From Sphingopyxis lindanitolerans (GTDB lineage Bacteria > Pseudomonadota > Alphaproteobacteria > Sphingomonadales > Sphingomonadaceae): a stretch of 64,000 bases of DNA. A program made the translations under genes and the position numbers. Below, one piece after another: positions 62,912 to 64,000 of the stretch. The stretch's first letter is position 1. Every line of letters starts with the position of its first letter. The notes beneath the pieces were generated by a model. It saw only the letters and a program-made list of their open reading frames with translations, had not been told where the DNA came from and made no database searches. The stretch is from contig NZ_CM009578.1 of assembly GCF_002993885.1 (NCBI RefSeq), positions 1,959,751 through 2,023,750 of the forward strand. The letters run 5' to 3'.

Positions 62912-64000
62912 TCAGAACAGCTCACCCTGCCCCCGTTTCGGCGGCGGCGCCTTGCGCGCCGGTCGGGGCGCGGGCGGCGGCGCCTCGCCATCCGCGACCT
63001 CGGCGGGGACGTCGCCATCGGCGAACTGGAGCCGCAGACGCCGCGCGGCGCGCGCCTTCGCCGCGCTCGTGACGATCGCGCCCCCGGCATCGCGCACCAT
63101 CGCATAGCCGCGCGACAGCAGCGCGCGCGGGTCGAGCGACGCGAACAATCGCTCCAGCCCCTCCAGCCGCGCCCGGTCGCGGTCGAGCCTTCGTGCGAGC
63201 AGCGACGGCCGCAGCGCCCCGGCGCGCGACGCGAGCCGCTCGGCGACCACGGTGAGCCGGTGACGCTGCGCCCGGTCGATCCGCCCCTCGGCATCGTCGA
63301 GCCGCTGGCGCTGCGGCGCATAGAGCGCCTCGCGCTTCGGCAGATGACGCGCCAGCGCGACCAGCCGTTCGCGTGCCAGCGCCGCATGGCGGCTCGCCGC
63401 ACCGATCATCCGCCCGCCGCGCGCCGCGAGTTCGGCGGCCAGTTCGGCGCGCACCGGCACCGCCAGTTCGGCGGCCGCGGTCGGGGTCGGCGCGCGCATG
63501 TCGGCGGCATAATCGGCGAGCGTCACGTCGGTCTCGTGCCCCACCGCGCTGATCGTCGGGATGCGGCAATCGGCGATCGCGCGCACCACCACCTCTTCGT
63601 TGAACGCCCACAGATCCTCGATCGACCCGCCGCCGCGCGCGACGATCACCAGGTCGGGACGCGGCACCGGCCCGCCGGGCACAAGCGCGTCGAAGCCGCG
63701 GATCGCCTTGGCGACCTGCGCCGCCGCGCCCTCGCCCTGCACCAGTACCGGCCAGACGATGACGTGGGTGGGAAAGCGGTCGGCGAGGCGGTGAAGGATG
63801 TCACGTATCACCGCGCCGGTCGGCGAGGTGACGACGCCGATGATCCGCGGCAGGCGCGGCAGGGGCTGCTTGCGCTCGCGGTCGAATAGGCCCTCGCCGC
63901 CCAGCCGCGCCTTCAATTTCTCGAACAGCAGCATCAGCGCGCCTTCGCCCGCGATCTCGAGGCTGTCGACGACGAGCTGATATTTGGAGCGCCCCGGATA
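62912..64000 (-). CDS. xseA: Exodeoxyribonuclease VII large subunit, 3' part
   Basis: The open frame continues to the window edge; the first visible codons read Y-P-G-R-S-K-Y-Q-L-V-V-D, the usual position just after the N-terminal OB fold, which is missing. The catalytic domain has G-V-V-T-S-P-T-G-A-V-I-R-D, V-A-R-G-G-G-S-I-E-D-L-W-A-F-N-E and G-H-E-T-D-V-T-L-A-D. A coiled coil and the C-terminal R-G-Y-A-M-V follow. It degrades single-stranded DNA with XseB. Only the start is lost. Confidence 0.95.
   Translation of the reverse strand, partial: YPGRSKYQLVVDSLEIAGEGALMLLFEKLKARLGGEGLFDRERKQPLPRLPRIIGVVTSPTGAVIRDILHRLADRFPTHVIVWPVLVQGEGAAAQVAKAIRGFDALVPGGPVPRPDLVIVARGGGSIEDLWAFNEEVVVRAIADCRIPTISAVGHETDVTLADYAADMRAPTPTAAAELAVPVRAELAAELAARGGRMIGAASRHAALARERLVALARHLPKREALYAPQRQRLDDAEGRIDRAQRHRLTVVAERLASRAGALRPSLLARRLDRDRARLEGLERLFASLDPRALLSRGYAMVRDAGGAIVTSAAKARAARRLRLQFADGDVPAEVADGEAPPPAPRPARKAPPPKRGQGELF

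Overview
The window is about 64 kb of high-GC chromosomal DNA, typically 65-70 % G+C by eye. It most resembles an alphaproteobacterium of the Sphingomonadaceae, Sphingopyxis or Sphingomonas like. This is inferred from several features: an RNase E whose S1 domain carries a long acidic insertion, a large TonB-dependent receptor flanked by a TPR/Asp-hydroxylase-type protein and a sulfotransferase-like protein, an lspA-DUF3035 pair, and an M23-DUF2093 pair. I see no rRNA or tRNA genes, no CRISPR array, no complete insertion sequence and no phage genes. The left edge cuts ubiE and the right edge cuts xseA.

Layout. 0-5.7 kb (+): ubiE end, ubiB, a ccdAB-type toxin-antitoxin pair, coaBC, dut, a MoeB/ThiF-type adenylyltransferase and a small DsrE-like protein. 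5.7-13.8 kb (-): lipoprotein methyltransferase, prfB, mrcA, a fold-III PLP enzyme overlapping a sugar-lactone oxidase, and a periplasmic amidase. 14-17 kb (+): rne behind a long structured leader. 17.2-22.9 kb: rnd-lptC-lptA, a double cold-shock protein, dps, a GDT1-like membrane protein and a diguanylate cyclase. 23-31.8 kb (+): purE-purK-folA, dipeptidase, ribF-ileS-lspA-lipoprotein. 31.8-34.4 kb (-): regulator and membrane-protein operon with its own operator array, cytochrome P450, His-rich secreted protein. 34.5-36.5 kb (+): TPP riboswitch and thiC.

36.5-38.5 kb is the clearest foreign segment. It is a low-GC island (sampled 60-base lines 35-53 % G+C) with two convergent genes unlike their neighbours. 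One has a C-terminal nucleoside-deoxyribosyltransferase/TIR-like domain and the other has no assignable function. This is the best candidate for an undescribed, possibly defence-related, system. 38.6-47.4 kb holds small accessory genes: two 2H phosphoesterases, two DUF1801 proteins, OsmC, TauE/SafE, ung, hisE and HIT. 47.4-55.4 kb has an M16 peptidase, a penicillin/AHL-acylase family enzyme and clpB. 55.4-62 kb has the TonB-receptor neighbourhood. The right end has an M23 peptidase, DUF2093 and xseA.

A second theme is the density of small palindromic or inverted-repeat elements of at least seven sequence families. Most lie between genes, but two sit in frame inside essential genes: coaBC in its interdomain linker and ileS in its editing domain. 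Translational coupling through 1-4 base overlaps is frequent (purK/folA, ileS/lspA, lptC/lptA, prfB/methyltransferase, DUF2093/M23), so most genes appear to be expressed in short operons.
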